A DNA stretch of 64,000 nucleotides. Origin: Shinella sumterensis (GTDB lineage: Bacteria; Pseudomonadota; Alphaproteobacteria; Rhizobiales; Rhizobiaceae). Under the pieces are notes generated by a model. The model was given only the letters and a program-made list of their open reading frames with translations. It searched no databases and was not told the origin of the DNA. Below, piece after piece: positions 18,724-27,419 of this stretch. Position numbers and translations under genes: made by a program. Numbering within the stretch: the stretch's first letter is position 1; the number at the start of each line of letters is the position of its first letter. The DNA lies in contig NZ_MYFN02000005.1 in assembly GCF_004514425.2 (NCBI RefSeq), forward strand, positions 62,001 through 126,000. Direction: 5' to 3'.

Positions 18724-18753
18724 AAAACGCCCCGGCCTTTTGGGTCGGGCGTT
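18724..18753 (-). terminator. Probable terminator of the saccharopine dehydrogenase gene
   Basis: On the minus strand AACGCCC-GACC and GGCC-GGGGCGTT pair around CAAAA and are followed by TTC. The stem has one bulge. It lies just after the saccharopine dehydrogenase stop at 18770. Confidence 0.55.
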
Positions 18754-18769
18754 CGATGGGTTTTATCGG

Positions 18770-19870
18770 TCAGGCGGCGCGGGCGCCGTGCTGCTCCTGG
18801 GCGTAATGATGGCCGAAGCGGTTGGCGAGGAAGGCGTCGAGCGCGATTTCCTCCTGGCGCACGAAGCCCTCGGCGCGCAGCGTGCCGTCGGCGAGCATAT
18901 CGAGCACCGCGCAGATCGAGCCGGCCGTCGTGATCTGGATGGCGGAATGCAGGGCGCCGGCGACGGGCGCGCTGTAGACCTTGTTGGCATAGGTTTCCTG
19001 AATCAGGCGCCCGCCCTTGCGGCCCGAAACCGTCACGAAGATGATGACGACATCCTGCGTGGTGGTCGGCAATGCATTCTCGAAGATGTCCTTGAGGACT
19101 TCGCGGCGGTGACGCAGGCCGAGGTCGTTCAGGAGCGCCTTCATGATGGCGGCATGGCCGGGATAGCGGATCGTCTTGTAGTTCAGCGTGCGCACCTTGC
19201 CCTTCAGCGTCTCGCACAGCGTGCCGAGGCCGCCCGACGTGTTGAAGGCTTCGTAGGTCACGCCGTCGAGCGAGAATTCCTCGCGCTCTTCCAGCGCCGG
19301 AACCTCGATCAGCGCACTTTCGACGATGGCCTCGCAGGGCTCGATATATTCGTTGATGACGCCGTCCGTGCTCCAGGTCAGGTTATAGTTCAGCGCGTTG
19401 GACGGATACTGCGGCAGCGCGCCGACGCGCATGCGCACGCTTTCGAGCGTGTCGAAGCGGCTGGCGAGATCGTTGGCGACGATGGAAATGAAGCCCGGCG
19501 CCAGCCCGCATTGCGGAATGAAGGCCGTTTTGGCGTTTTCGGCGATGCGCTTGACCTGGCGCGTGGATTCGACGTCCTCGGTGAGGTCGAGATAGTGCAC
19601 GCCGGCAGCGGCAGCCGCTTCGGCGATGGCAACGGTCAGGTGATACGGCGCGGCCGAGAGAACGGCGAACTTGCCGGACAGCAGGGCCTTCATCGCGGCC
19701 GCGTCGGCGATATCGACGACCTTGGTCGTGACGGCAGCGTGGCTTTCGATGCCGGCAAGCTGCTCTTCCGAACGGTCCGCGACCGTAACGCGATAGTCTC
19801 CGCTGTGAGCCAGCATGCGCGCGATGGTCGAGCCGATCTTGCCTGCGCCGATGACGACGATGTCCTTCAT
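18770..19870 (-). CDS. Saccharopine dehydrogenase family protein (glutamate-forming type)
   Basis: The 366-residue protein has an N-terminal NAD(P) Rossmann motif, VVIGAGKIGSTIARMLAHSG, and the family blocks HYLDLTEDVESTRQVK and PQCGLAPGFISIVANDLA, followed by NYNLTWSTDGVINEY. Saccharopine dehydrogenases of this LYS9-like type split saccharopine into glutamate and aminoadipate semialdehyde, the substrate of the AmaB-type enzyme encoded nearby. The reductase that makes saccharopine from lysine is not in the window. The ATG at 19870 has a clear ribosome site, GGAGGGAA. It is divergent from an Lrp-type regulator. A carboxynorspermidine or related dehydrogenase role is the alternative. Confidence 0.87.
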   Translation of the reverse strand: MKDIVVIGAGKIGSTIARMLAHSGDYRVTVADRSEEQLAGIESHAAVTTKVVDIADAAAMKALLSGKFAVLSAAPYHLTVAIAEAAAAAGVHYLDLTEDVESTRQVKRIAENAKTAFIPQCGLAPGFISIVANDLASRFDTLESVRMRVGALPQYPSNALNYNLTWSTDGVINEYIEPCEAIVESALIEVPALEEREEFSLDGVTYEAFNTSGGLGTLCETLKGKVRTLNYKTIRYPGHAAIMKALLNDLGLRHRREVLKDIFENALPTTTQDVVIIFVTVSGRKGGRLIQETYANKVYSAPVAGALHSAIQITTAGSICAVLDMLADGTLRAEGFVRQEEIALDAFLANRFGHHYAQEQHGARAA

Positions 19871-19968
19871 GTGATTCCCTCCGGCATGAACTGATGCACA
19901 CATTTTGGAGGCGGGCCCGTCGATTTAAAGCGCCATACATGACATAATACATAACCAGTATCGGCATA

Positions 19969-20421
19969 ATGACGGTGAAGATGAGCATTTCGACGCTAGG
20001 CGCCAAGGATCGCGAACTGCTCGCCATCCTCAGCGAGAACGCCCGCGAGCAGACGGCGACCATCGCCCGCAGGCTCGGCCTGTCCCGCACGACGGTGCAG
20101 GCGAAGATCGACCGGCTGGAACGGGACGGGGTCATTGCCGGCTACGGCGTGAAACTTTCCGACGCCTATGAGAGCGGCATGGTGAAGGCGCATGTGCTCA
20201 TCACCATCGCGCCGAAGACGCTGGCGCGCATCACGACGGACCTGCACGCCATCTCGGCCGTGCGGACGCTGCATTCGGTGAGCGGCAGCTTCGACCTGAT
20301 CGCCATCGTGGAGGCAACGTCGATCGCCGAACTCGACCACCTGATCGACCGCATCGGTGAAATCGAGGGCGTGGAGCGCACGCTGTCGTCGATCATCCTG
20401 TCGACGCGGATAAGGCGGTAG
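19969..20421 (+). CDS. Lrp/AsnC-family transcriptional regulator
   Basis: The 150-residue protein has an N-terminal helix-turn-helix (NAREQTATIARRLGLSRTTV then QAKIDRLERDGVIAGYGV) and a C-terminal RAM ligand-binding domain (VRTLHSVSGSFDLIAIVEA). It is divergent from the saccharopine dehydrogenase gene with 98 bases between starts and probably senses an amino acid, plausibly lysine or a breakdown product. A second in-frame ATG at 19981 is also possible; neither has a strong ribosome site. Confidence 0.88.
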   Translation: MTVKMSISTLGAKDRELLAILSENAREQTATIARRLGLSRTTVQAKIDRLERDGVIAGYGVKLSDAYESGMVKAHVLITIAPKTLARITTDLHAISAVRTLHSVSGSFDLIAIVEATSIAELDHLIDRIGEIEGVERTLSSIILSTRIRR

Positions 20422-20473
20422 GTGATTGCCTGCGGCCCAAGCAACCTCCAACCACGACCCGCAACCTCTCCTC

Positions 20474-20562
20474 CATCATCCTCGGGCTTGACCCGAGAAT
20501 CCATGCCACAAACTCTGGGCGTGCCGTGAAGCGTGGATCCTCGGGTCAAGCCCGAGGATGAC
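20474..20562. repeat. Alphaproteobacterial inverted repeat element
   Basis: The arms TCATCCTCGGGCTTGACCC (from 20477) and GGGTCAAGCCCGAGGATGA (ending 20561) are reverse complements, and the similarity extends inward with GAGAATCCA facing TGGATCCTC. About 35 bases separate them. Sequences of this kind are dispersed between genes in many alphaproteobacteria. The rest of the 20422-20662 gap shows nothing I recognise. Confidence 0.8.
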
Positions 20563-20662
20563 GTCGGTGGGGTAGGCGGCAGCGGCAAATAAGCCTGCTG
20601 GGCCAGCATCCCTTGCCCAGACGTCTCCCCTTCACGACGTTTTCGCCTTCACATCACCGCCA

Positions 20663-21916
20663 TCAGGCGATGAACCGCTCCGGCCGGTACGGCCCGATAT
20701 TGATCACCGTGCGCTCGCCCAGCATCTTCTCGGCCAGCACGCGGCCGGTGATCGGCCCCAGCGTCATGCCGTGATGGGCGTGGCCGAAGGCGAACCACAG
20801 GCCGGCATGGCGCGGGGCCTTGCCGATGATGGGCATCATGTCGGGAGTGCAGGGGCGCGAACCCATCCACGGCTCTTCGTCGCGGCGTTCAGCAAGCGGG
20901 AAGAATTCGCGCGCGACCTTTTCGGCCCGCCGCAACTGCACCGGCGTCTTGCGCGTGTCGCGTCGGGCGAATTCCGCACCCGTGGTAAGGCGGATGCCCT
21001 GGTTCATCGGCGCGAGGAAATAGCCGCGCTCGGCATCCAGCACCCAGTTGTTGAGGCTTGCCCCGTCCTGCGTGCCGTAATGCATGTGGTAGCCGCGCTT
21101 GACGGCGAGCGGGAAGCGGTAGCCGAGCTTGCGTGTCACCGTATCGGCCCAGGGACCGAGCGCCACGACGACCTCCCTGCCCTCCAGCGGCCCCTCGGGT
21201 GTGGCGATGCGCCAGCCTTCGCCTTCCAGCACATGCTCGATAGTCGCGGCATCGCCCGCCTTCAGCTGCCCGCCCAGTGACTGGAAATAGGCGAGGTAGC
21301 GCTTGAGAAGACCTTGCGGATCGAGGATCGACCAGGGATCGGTCCAGCGCAGACCGCCGGTGAGATCCGCGCGGATCGATGGTTCGGCCGCCGCCACTTC
21401 CGCCGTCGTCAGCTTCTGGTGGTTGACGCCGAAATTGGCCGAGAGCTTCTCCGCATCCGCATAGGCCTTGTCACGCTCCTTCTCCGTGCGAAAAACCTTC
21501 ATCCAGCCGTCCTTGCGGATGAGATCATCGGCGCCGGAGGCGGCGATGAGGTCGGCGTGCTCGGAAATCGAGTTCTCGATCAGCGGCGCGTAGAGATGGG
21601 CGATGCTCTGGTGCTGGCGAAAGCCCGAATGCCACCAGTAGCGGGCGAGAAACGGGATGATGCCGGGAATGGCCGAGGGATGGTAGTGCGCATCGATCGT
21701 GTTGTTCAGCGCGTAGCGGAACAGAGCGCCGAAATCGTGCGGGAAACCATAGGGAAATACGCCCTCGCGCTGGATGAGCCCGGCATTGCCGTAGGAGGTC
21801 TCCTCCGCCGCGCCGCGCCGATCGACCAGCACCACGGACTTGCCGCGCCGCGCCAGATGGATGGCGGTCGAAATGCCCACCACGCCCGCACCGAGAACGA
21901 TGACATCCGTCTTCAT
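20663..21916 (-). CDS. FAD-dependent D-amino acid dehydrogenase (DadA-like)
   Basis: The 417-residue protein has the FAD motif VIVLGAGVVGISTAIHLARRG at the N-terminus and, near residue 42, TSYGNAGLIQREGVFPY, which is the DadA-type continuation. The C-terminal GLWFAFGHAHHGMTLGPITGR closes the FAD site. Such membrane-associated enzymes oxidise D-amino acids to keto acids and feed electrons into the respiratory chain. The start at 21916 aligns with the conserved N-terminus. It is transcribed alone toward the repeat element; no racemase gene lies next to it, so its exact substrate is open. Confidence 0.85.
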   Translation of the reverse strand: MKTDVIVLGAGVVGISTAIHLARRGKSVVLVDRRGAAEETSYGNAGLIQREGVFPYGFPHDFGALFRYALNNTIDAHYHPSAIPGIIPFLARYWWHSGFRQHQSIAHLYAPLIENSISEHADLIAASGADDLIRKDGWMKVFRTEKERDKAYADAEKLSANFGVNHQKLTTAEVAAAEPSIRADLTGGLRWTDPWSILDPQGLLKRYLAYFQSLGGQLKAGDAATIEHVLEGEGWRIATPEGPLEGREVVVALGPWADTVTRKLGYRFPLAVKRGYHMHYGTQDGASLNNWVLDAERGYFLAPMNQGIRLTTGAEFARRDTRKTPVQLRRAEKVAREFFPLAERRDEEPWMGSRPCTPDMMPIIGKAPRHAGLWFAFGHAHHGMTLGPITGRVLAEKMLGERTVINIGPYRPERFIA

Positions 21917-22079
21917 GCACCCGCCCCTTCGTCGATAGCCACGCTTGTCGATCCATTGCATGGCCCGAACGCGCGATGCAAGCCGCCTGGCCGCGGTAAA
22001 GCGCCGTCAGCGATCGACGGTCGACATCAGGCGGATGTGGCGATAGCGTCGCATCCGATCGGCACGGAAAGGAAACGGC

Positions 22080-22783
22080 ATGCGGTTCGGTACCGTGCGC
22101 GAACTCTGGCGCTACCCCGTAAGCTCGCTGACAGGCGAACGGCTTGAGATGACGAATCTCGACGATGGCGGTGTCGCCGGGGACCGGCAATGGGGCCTCT
22201 TCGACGCAGGCGGCCTCGAAGCCGCAGCACCTGAAAGCGCGCGACGCTGGCGGCCCGTGCCCGATCTTTGCTCCCGGCTCGGCGCGGGCGGGCTGGAGAT
22301 CAGCCGCGACGGCGCGGTCTGGCATGCCGTGCCCTCGCCCCAGGCCGACGAAGCCGCATCCGGCATCTCGGTTTTCCCGTCCGCTTCCTGCCCTTCGGCA
22401 CCGATGCGGCGCCGCGCTACGAGCGCGGCCACCTGCACATCCTGACGACATCCTCGCTCGCCCGCCTTCAGGCGCTGCTGCCGCAAGCGGTCCTCGATGT
22501 CCGCCGGTTCCGGCCGAACATCCTGATCGAGACCGACGGCAACGATGCCGGTTTCACCGAGCAGAAGCTTGTCGGCCGCCGACTCTCCCTCGGAAATACG
22601 GTGGTGGAGATCACCGAACCCTGCACGCGATGCGCCTTCACCGCGCTCGGCCAGCCCGGCATCCCCTTCGACAAGGACGTGCTGCACGCGATCGCCCGGC
22701 ATGGCGGCGGCGGTTTCGGGGTGCTGGCGAGTGTGATGGGCACGGGCCGCGTGGCATGCGGCGACGGCGTGACCGTCGTTTAG
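22080..22783 (+). pseudogene. MOSC-domain protein, interrupted by a frameshift
   Basis: Two overlapping frames carry the two halves of one MOSC protein. The first frame gives the N-terminal half (RELWRYPVSSLTGERLEM, then GVAGDRQWGLFDA) up to about 22360. The second gives the C-terminal half (LGFPVRFLPFG, APRYERGHLHILTT, DVRRFRPNILIETDG, and EPCTRCAFTALGQPGI). The switch near 22360-22372 corresponds to loss of one base. MOSC proteins bind molybdenum cofactor or move sulfur and need the conserved cysteine seen in PCTRC, which lies after the break. Either the gene is inactivated, or this is a sequencing error in the GC-rich stretch. It ends two bases from the convergent GntR gene. Confidence 0.8.
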
Positions 22784-22785
22784 CG

Positions 22786-23481
22786 CTACTGCCCGGCGAG
22801 CCGCAGCAGGTTTTCGATCGCCGAACGCTCGAAACCGCCGATGCCCTCGGAAATGTCCGCCTTGATGGCCGCGGCCACGCCGTCGGCATCGCGCTTGCGC
22901 AGCGCCGCGATCGCCTCCTGGTGACGATCGACGAAATAGAGCTGGGCCACATGCTCCATGGCGATGCCGAGGAAGGGCCCGAGCTGCAGCCACACGCTTT
23001 CCACCATCGGCATGATCACCTGCTCGGGATTGGCCGTGTAGAGCGTGCGGTGGAATTCCTGGTTCAGCAGCAAGGCCGTGCCGTTGTCCTTGCGGGCGAT
23101 GGCCTCGTCCTGCGCCTTGTCGATCTCCTCCAGCCGGTCGATGCGCCGTTCGGTGATGTGCGGCACGGCGCGGCGGGCGGCATGCTGTTCCAGCACCGCC
23201 CTCAGCGAGACGAGTTCGCTGAAGCGGTCCGCCGTCATGCGCGGCACCATGATGCGCCGGTTGTCCAGCACCCTGAGCGCCCCCTCCGAGGACAGCCGGC
23301 GCAGCGCCTCGCGCACGGGCGTCGGGCTCGATTCCATGGCCTCGGCGATGCCCCGTATCGTCAGCGATTCCCCGGGCCGGATGGAACCCACCATGATGGC
23401 CTGGCGCAGGCGCCGGTGCGCATATTCATGCGTTGTCATACCGTCCGGCCGGTCCAGCGGCTCAAGCGCCAAGTTGCCCAA
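22786..23481 (-). CDS. GntR-family (FCD subfamily) regulator
   Basis: The 231-residue protein has an N-terminal winged helix (AHRRLRQAIMVGSIRPGESL, TIRGIAEAMESSPTPVREAL, RRLSSEGAL) and a helical FCD effector domain with the metal-binding-like pattern around NQEFHRTLY and VWLQLGPFL. It is divergent from puuA and very probably controls puuAB. The TTG at 23481 is placed six bases after a perfect AGGAGG and is preferred; the first in-frame ATG at 23439 has no good ribosome site. Confidence 0.87.
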   Translation of the reverse strand: MGNLALEPLDRPDGMTTHEYAHRRLRQAIMVGSIRPGESLTIRGIAEAMESSPTPVREALRRLSSEGALRVLDNRRIMVPRMTADRFSELVSLRAVLEQHAARRAVPHITERRIDRLEEIDKAQDEAIARKDNGTALLLNQEFHRTLYTANPEQVIMPMVESVWLQLGPFLGIAMEHVAQLYFVDRHQEAIAALRKRDADGVAAAIKADISEGIGGFERSAIENLLRLAGQ

Positions 23482-23579
23482 TCCATTCCTCCTGTGCCAG
23501 GCTGCCGGGTGCTGTTCGATCCCTTGTCACAGTTTCTAGCAGCTTGACCCGTGACAAGAAAGTGTGCATATTTTGAAAA

Positions 23580-23589
23580 TGTGATCACA
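23580..23589. promoter_or_regulatory. Palindrome TGTGATCACA in the gntR-puuA intergenic region
   Basis: A perfect ten-base palindrome, extended to ATGTGATCACAA, sits about 30 bases before the puuA start, and a half-site-like ATGTGATAT follows at about 23600. It is a reasonable operator for the divergent GntR protein. The same twelve bases occur upstream of lsrA. Confidence 0.4.
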
Positions 23590-23619
23590 AAAATAATTAT
23601 GTGATATGGAAAGGGAACC

Positions 23620-24969
23620 ATGACCTTGAGCGAAGATTCCGCATGGCTGATCGATGCCGATGGCGTGGAGAGCATCCAGGCCGTCGTCTGCGACCTCAAC
23701 GGCATTCTGCGCGGCAAGCGTGTTCCCGTCGGACAGGCCGAAAAGGTGCTGAAGGGCGGCATCCGCATGCCGCTGTCCATCGTCGGCGTCGATGTCTGGG
23801 GCGAGGATATCGTCGGCTCGAGCCACGTCTTCGCCTCGGGCGACATGGACGGCATCTGCGCGGCGACCGGCCGCGGCGCGCTGCCCGTCAGTTGGACGCT
23901 GAAACCGTCCGCCGTGGTGCCGCTGTGGCTGTTCAAGGAAAACGGCGAGCCCTTCCTTGCCGATCCGCGCCAGGCCCTCGCCAATATCGTGCGCCAGTAC
24001 CACGACCTGGGCCTCAAGCCCGTCGTCGCCTCCGAGATGGAATTCTACCTGATCGACGCCGAGCCCGACCATGCCGAGCCGCCGATCTCGCCCTATACCG
24101 GCAAGCGGCTCGATTCCGACGCGATCCTGTCCATCGACGAGCTCGACGATTTCGGCCAGTTCTTCTCGGATGTCTATGCGGAATGCGAGCGGCAGAACGT
24201 GCCGGCGGATTCGGCCGTCGCCGAAAACGGCATCGGCCAGTTCGAGATCAACCTCATCCATTCCGACGACCCGCTGAAGGCCGCCGACGACGCACTGTTC
24301 TTCAAGCGCATCATCAAGGGCGTGGCGCGCAAGCACGGCTTTGCCGCCACCTTCATGGCCAAGCCCTATGGCATGCGCTCGGGCAGCGGCATGCACATGC
24401 ATTTCAGCCTTGTCGACGCCGACGGCAACAACGTCTTCGACGACGGCACGCCCGAAGGATCGGACATCATGAAACATGCCGTGGCGGGCCTGACGCGCGG
24501 CATGGCGGAATCGACGCTGCTCTTTGCGCCGCACTTCAACTCCTATCGCCGCCTTCGCCCCGACACGCACGCGCCGACCTCCATCTCCTGGGGCTACGAG
24601 AACCGTACCGCCGCCATCCGCATTCCCGGCGGCAACAACAAGGCGCGGCGCATCGAGCACCGCGTGGCCGGCGCCGACGCCAATCCCTATCTCGTCATGG
24701 CCGGCATTCTCGGCGCCGCCCTCGTCGGCATCCGTAACAAGTGGGAGCCGCCGGCACCCGTCTCGGGCCGGGCGTACCAGTCCCAGCTGCCGCGCATTCC
24801 CTCCGAATGGGGTTCGGCCGTGACGGCCTTCGAGAACGGTTCGATCATCTCGGAGATCTTCGACCAGGATCTCCGTTCCATGCTGATCGCCTGCAAGCGG
24901 CAGGAAATCGCCGGTTTCGCCGAGCAGGTGACCGACTTCGAATTCAGCGCCTACCTGGAAATCGTCTGA
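23620..24969 (+). CDS. puuA: Glutamine synthetase-family protein, gamma-glutamylputrescine synthetase type
   Basis: The 449-residue protein is a glutamine synthetase homologue of the PuuA type: it ligates glutamate to an amine with ATP. Metal and nucleotide-binding blocks are visible: ASEMEFYLID near residue 130, AENGIGQFEIN near 205, KPYGMRSGSGMHMHFSL near 250, SWGYENRTAAIRIPGG near 325, and RIEHRVAGADANPYL. The adjacent puuB gene starts in a TGATG overlap, which strongly supports a role in putrescine or related amine use rather than ammonia assimilation. A ribosome site AAGGGA precedes the ATG. Regulated probably by the divergent GntR. Confidence 0.9.
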   Translation: MTLSEDSAWLIDADGVESIQAVVCDLNGILRGKRVPVGQAEKVLKGGIRMPLSIVGVDVWGEDIVGSSHVFASGDMDGICAATGRGALPVSWTLKPSAVVPLWLFKENGEPFLADPRQALANIVRQYHDLGLKPVVASEMEFYLIDAEPDHAEPPISPYTGKRLDSDAILSIDELDDFGQFFSDVYAECERQNVPADSAVAENGIGQFEINLIHSDDPLKAADDALFFKRIIKGVARKHGFAATFMAKPYGMRSGSGMHMHFSLVDADGNNVFDDGTPEGSDIMKHAVAGLTRGMAESTLLFAPHFNSYRRLRPDTHAPTSISWGYENRTAAIRIPGGNNKARRIEHRVAGADANPYLVMAGILGAALVGIRNKWEPPAPVSGRAYQSQLPRIPSEWGSAVTAFENGSIISEIFDQDLRSMLIACKRQEIAGFAEQVTDFEFSAYLEIV

Positions 24970-26273
24970 TGGCAAACACCGCGTCCTATGCCGGCAACGG
25001 CGCCTATCCCGACAGCTATTACGCCGCCTCGCGCAACATCATCCGCACACCCAAGGTGCTGGAAGGCGCCGTGACCGCCGACGTCGCCGTGCTCGGCGCC
25101 GGCTATTCCGGCCTGTCCACCGCCATCCACCTTGCCGAAAAGGGCTACAAGGTGGTGGTCGTGGAAGGTGCGGGCATCGGCTGGGGCGCATCCGGCCGCA
25201 ACGGCGGCCAGATCGTCAACGGCCTGAATGCCAGCCTCGACACGATCAAGCGGCGCTACGGCGACGAGGCGGGCGCCTTCGTCGGCAGCCTCGTGCAGGA
25301 GGGCGGAAAGATCATCCGCCGCATCGTCTCGCAATACGGCATCGAGTGCGATCTGAAGAACGGCAATATCTACGCCGCCTACACGCCCGCCCACATGAAG
25401 GAGCTGGAGCACAAGAAGGCGCTGTGGGCGAGCTACGGGATGAACGATCACCAGATGCTCGACAAGGCGGCGATGCGCAAGCTCGTCAACACCGACGCCT
25501 ATATCGGCGGCATGCTGGACACGACCGGCGGCCACATGCACCCGCTCAACCTCACGCTCGGCGAGGCGGCGGCACTGGAATCGCTCGGCGGCGTGATCTA
25601 CGAGCAGTCGCCCGTCGTGCGCGTCGAGCACGAGGCCGAAAAGCCGGTCATCCATACGGCCAAGGGCAGCGTGACGGCCAACACGGCCGTGCTCTGCGGC
25701 AATGCCTATCTCGGCCATGTGGTGCCGAAGCTCGTCTCGCGCGTCATGCCGGTCTCGACCCAGATGATCGCCACCGAACCGCTGGGCGAGCGCGCCGATG
25801 CGCTGATCCCCTCCGACATGTGCGTGGAGGACGTGCGCTACATCCTCGATTATTTCCGCCTGTCGGCCGACAAGCGCATGATCTTCGGCGGCGGCACCGT
25901 CTATGGCGGCACCGACCCCGCCGATGTGCGCGCAAAGATCCGGCCGAACCTGGAAAAGGTCTTCCCTTCGCTCAAGGGCGTGAAGATCGACTATGCCTGG
26001 AGCGGCAATTTCGCCCTGTCCTTCTCCCGCGTGCCGCAGATGGGCAAGATCGGCAAGAACACCTATTTCGCCCACGGCTATAGCGGCCACGGCGTCACCG
26101 GCTCGCATCTTTTCGGCAAGATCCTGAGCGAAGCGATCCATGGCGACCTGTCGCGCTTCAACCAGTTCGAGAAGCTGCCGTGGATTCCCTTCCCCGGCGG
26201 GCGCATGTTCCGCGCGCAATATTCCACCATCGGTTCCTGGTGGTATCAGTTCAAGGATGCCTTCGGTCTTTAA
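24969..26273 (+). CDS. puuB: Gamma-glutamylputrescine oxidoreductase type FAD enzyme
   Basis: The 434-residue protein has YPDSYYAASRN at the start, which is typical of PuuB, the FAD motif VAVLGAGYSGLSTAIHLAEKG near residue 40 and GIGWGASGRNGGQIVNGLN near residue 72. PuuB oxidises gamma-glutamylputrescine to the aldehyde with release of ammonia and hydrogen peroxide. Its ATG overlaps the puuA stop. The later enzymes (PuuC, PuuD) are not next to it. A strong terminator follows. The paralogous FAD oxidase at 10523-11806 belongs to the same broad family. Confidence 0.9.
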   Translation: MANTASYAGNGAYPDSYYAASRNIIRTPKVLEGAVTADVAVLGAGYSGLSTAIHLAEKGYKVVVVEGAGIGWGASGRNGGQIVNGLNASLDTIKRRYGDEAGAFVGSLVQEGGKIIRRIVSQYGIECDLKNGNIYAAYTPAHMKELEHKKALWASYGMNDHQMLDKAAMRKLVNTDAYIGGMLDTTGGHMHPLNLTLGEAAALESLGGVIYEQSPVVRVEHEAEKPVIHTAKGSVTANTAVLCGNAYLGHVVPKLVSRVMPVSTQMIATEPLGERADALIPSDMCVEDVRYILDYFRLSADKRMIFGGGTVYGGTDPADVRAKIRPNLEKVFPSLKGVKIDYAWSGNFALSFSRVPQMGKIGKNTYFAHGYSGHGVTGSHLFGKILSEAIHGDLSRFNQFEKLPWIPFPGGRMFRAQYSTIGSWWYQFKDAFGL

Positions 26274-26280
26274 ACCAACA

Positions 26281-26310
26281 AAAAAGCCGGCGTCTCCGCC
26301 GGCTTTTTCG
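26281..26310. terminator. Intrinsic terminator between puuB and purU
   Basis: AAAAAGCCGGC and GCCGGCTTTTT form a perfect stem around GTCTCC. It lies between two convergent genes and can work in both directions. Confidence 0.9.
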
Positions 26311-26325
26311 TGTTGATGGCTTAGA

Positions 26326-27210
26326 TCACCCCATGCGCTCGGAAGCATAGGAGCCCGGGCTCGGCGGGAAGACGATGGTCTTGTTGCCGTTCATGAAGAC
26401 GCGATGATGGATGTGGGCGTGCACGGCGCGCGCCAGAACCTGGCTTTCGACGTCACGGCCGATCGAGACATAGTCCTCCGCCGACTGCGCATGCGTGATG
26501 CGCGCGACGTCCTGCTCGATGATCGGACCCTCGTCGAGATCCTCCGTGACGTAGTGCGCCGTCGCACCGATCAGCTTCACGCCGCGCTCGAAGGCCTGTT
26601 TGTAGGGGTTGGCGCCCTTGAACGACGGCAGGAACGAGTGGTGGATGTTGATGATGCGGCCCGACATCTTCTTGCAGACGGCATCCGACAGCACCTGCAT
26701 GTAGCGCGCGAGCACGATGAGCTCGGCGCCGGACTGCTCGACCACTTCCATCAGGCGCGCCTCGGCCTGCGGCTTGTTCTCCTTCGTCACATTGATGTGG
26801 TAGAAGGGCAGGTCGTGATTGACGATGACCTTCTGGTAATCGAAGTGGTTGGAGACGACGCCGACGATGTCGATCGGCAGCGCGCCGATCTTCCAGCGGT
26901 AGAGCAGGTCGTTGAGGCAATGGCCGAAGCGCGAGACCATGAGCAGCACCTTCATGCGCTCCTCGCTCGAATGGAACTGGTAGTTCATGTCGAACGGCTT
27001 GGCGACCGGCGCGAAACCTGCCGTGATGTCCTCCTCCGGCACACCGCCCTCGTTGGTGAAGGTGAGGCGCATGAAGAACAGGCCGGTCTCCAGATCGTCG
27101 AACTGCGAGCTGTCGACGATGTTGCATTCCTTCTCGGCGAGATAGCCGGTGATCGCAGCAACGATGCCGCGGGTCGATTGGCAGGAAACGGTCAGGACGT
27201 GGCTGGTCAT
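26326..27210 (-). CDS. purU: Formyltetrahydrofolate deformylase
   Basis: PurU hydrolyses 10-formyltetrahydrofolate to formate and tetrahydrofolate and so balances the one-carbon pool. The 294-residue protein has an N-terminal ACT domain (LTVSCQSTRGIVAAITGYLAE, then CNIVDSSQFDD) and a C-terminal formyltransferase-like domain with INIHHSFLPSFKGANPY and KLIGATAHYVTEDLDEGPII, which hold the active-site asparagine/histidine/aspartate residues. The start at 27210 (MTSHVLTV) is preferred over an upstream extension of 27 unconserved residues. It stands alone. Confidence 0.95.
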   Translation of the reverse strand: MTSHVLTVSCQSTRGIVAAITGYLAEKECNIVDSSQFDDLETGLFFMRLTFTNEGGVPEEDITAGFAPVAKPFDMNYQFHSSEERMKVLLMVSRFGHCLNDLLYRWKIGALPIDIVGVVSNHFDYQKVIVNHDLPFYHINVTKENKPQAEARLMEVVEQSGAELIVLARYMQVLSDAVCKKMSGRIINIHHSFLPSFKGANPYKQAFERGVKLIGATAHYVTEDLDEGPIIEQDVARITHAQSAEDYVSIGRDVESQVLARAVHAHIHHRVFMNGNKTIVFPPSPGSYASERMG

Positions 27211-27346
27211 CGGTTCTTTTCTCATGTTCGGCCGGCGCGCGCGTGGCCCCGGCAATCCCCTGTCTGAGGCCGCAACGACGGCTTGGCGCATATTTCAGGT
27301 GGTTGGCGACAGTGCAAGCCCCTGGAATGGCCAAAAGCTACGCTGT

Positions 27347-27409
27347 CGCTTGCCGCGACTCCTTCCGGTTCGCGACATCCAGTGCGTCGAAATTGCCACG
27401 CGGCAAGCG
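27347..27409. repeat. Inverted repeat upstream of purU
   Basis: CGCTTGCCGCG (27347-27357) and CGCGGCAAGCG (27399-27409) are perfect reverse complements separated by 41 bases, in the 209-base gap between purU and the next gene. It could be a small hairpin element, a terminator for the gene at 27420 on the minus strand, or a dispersed repeat. Confidence 0.5.
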
Positions 27410-27419
27410 AAAGCCTACG

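Noticed and set aside
22268-22783. A separate small gene for the C-terminal MOSC half
   Set aside because: It has no plausible own N-terminus; the first 30 residues are a wrong-frame reading, and the sequence continues the protein beginning at 22080.
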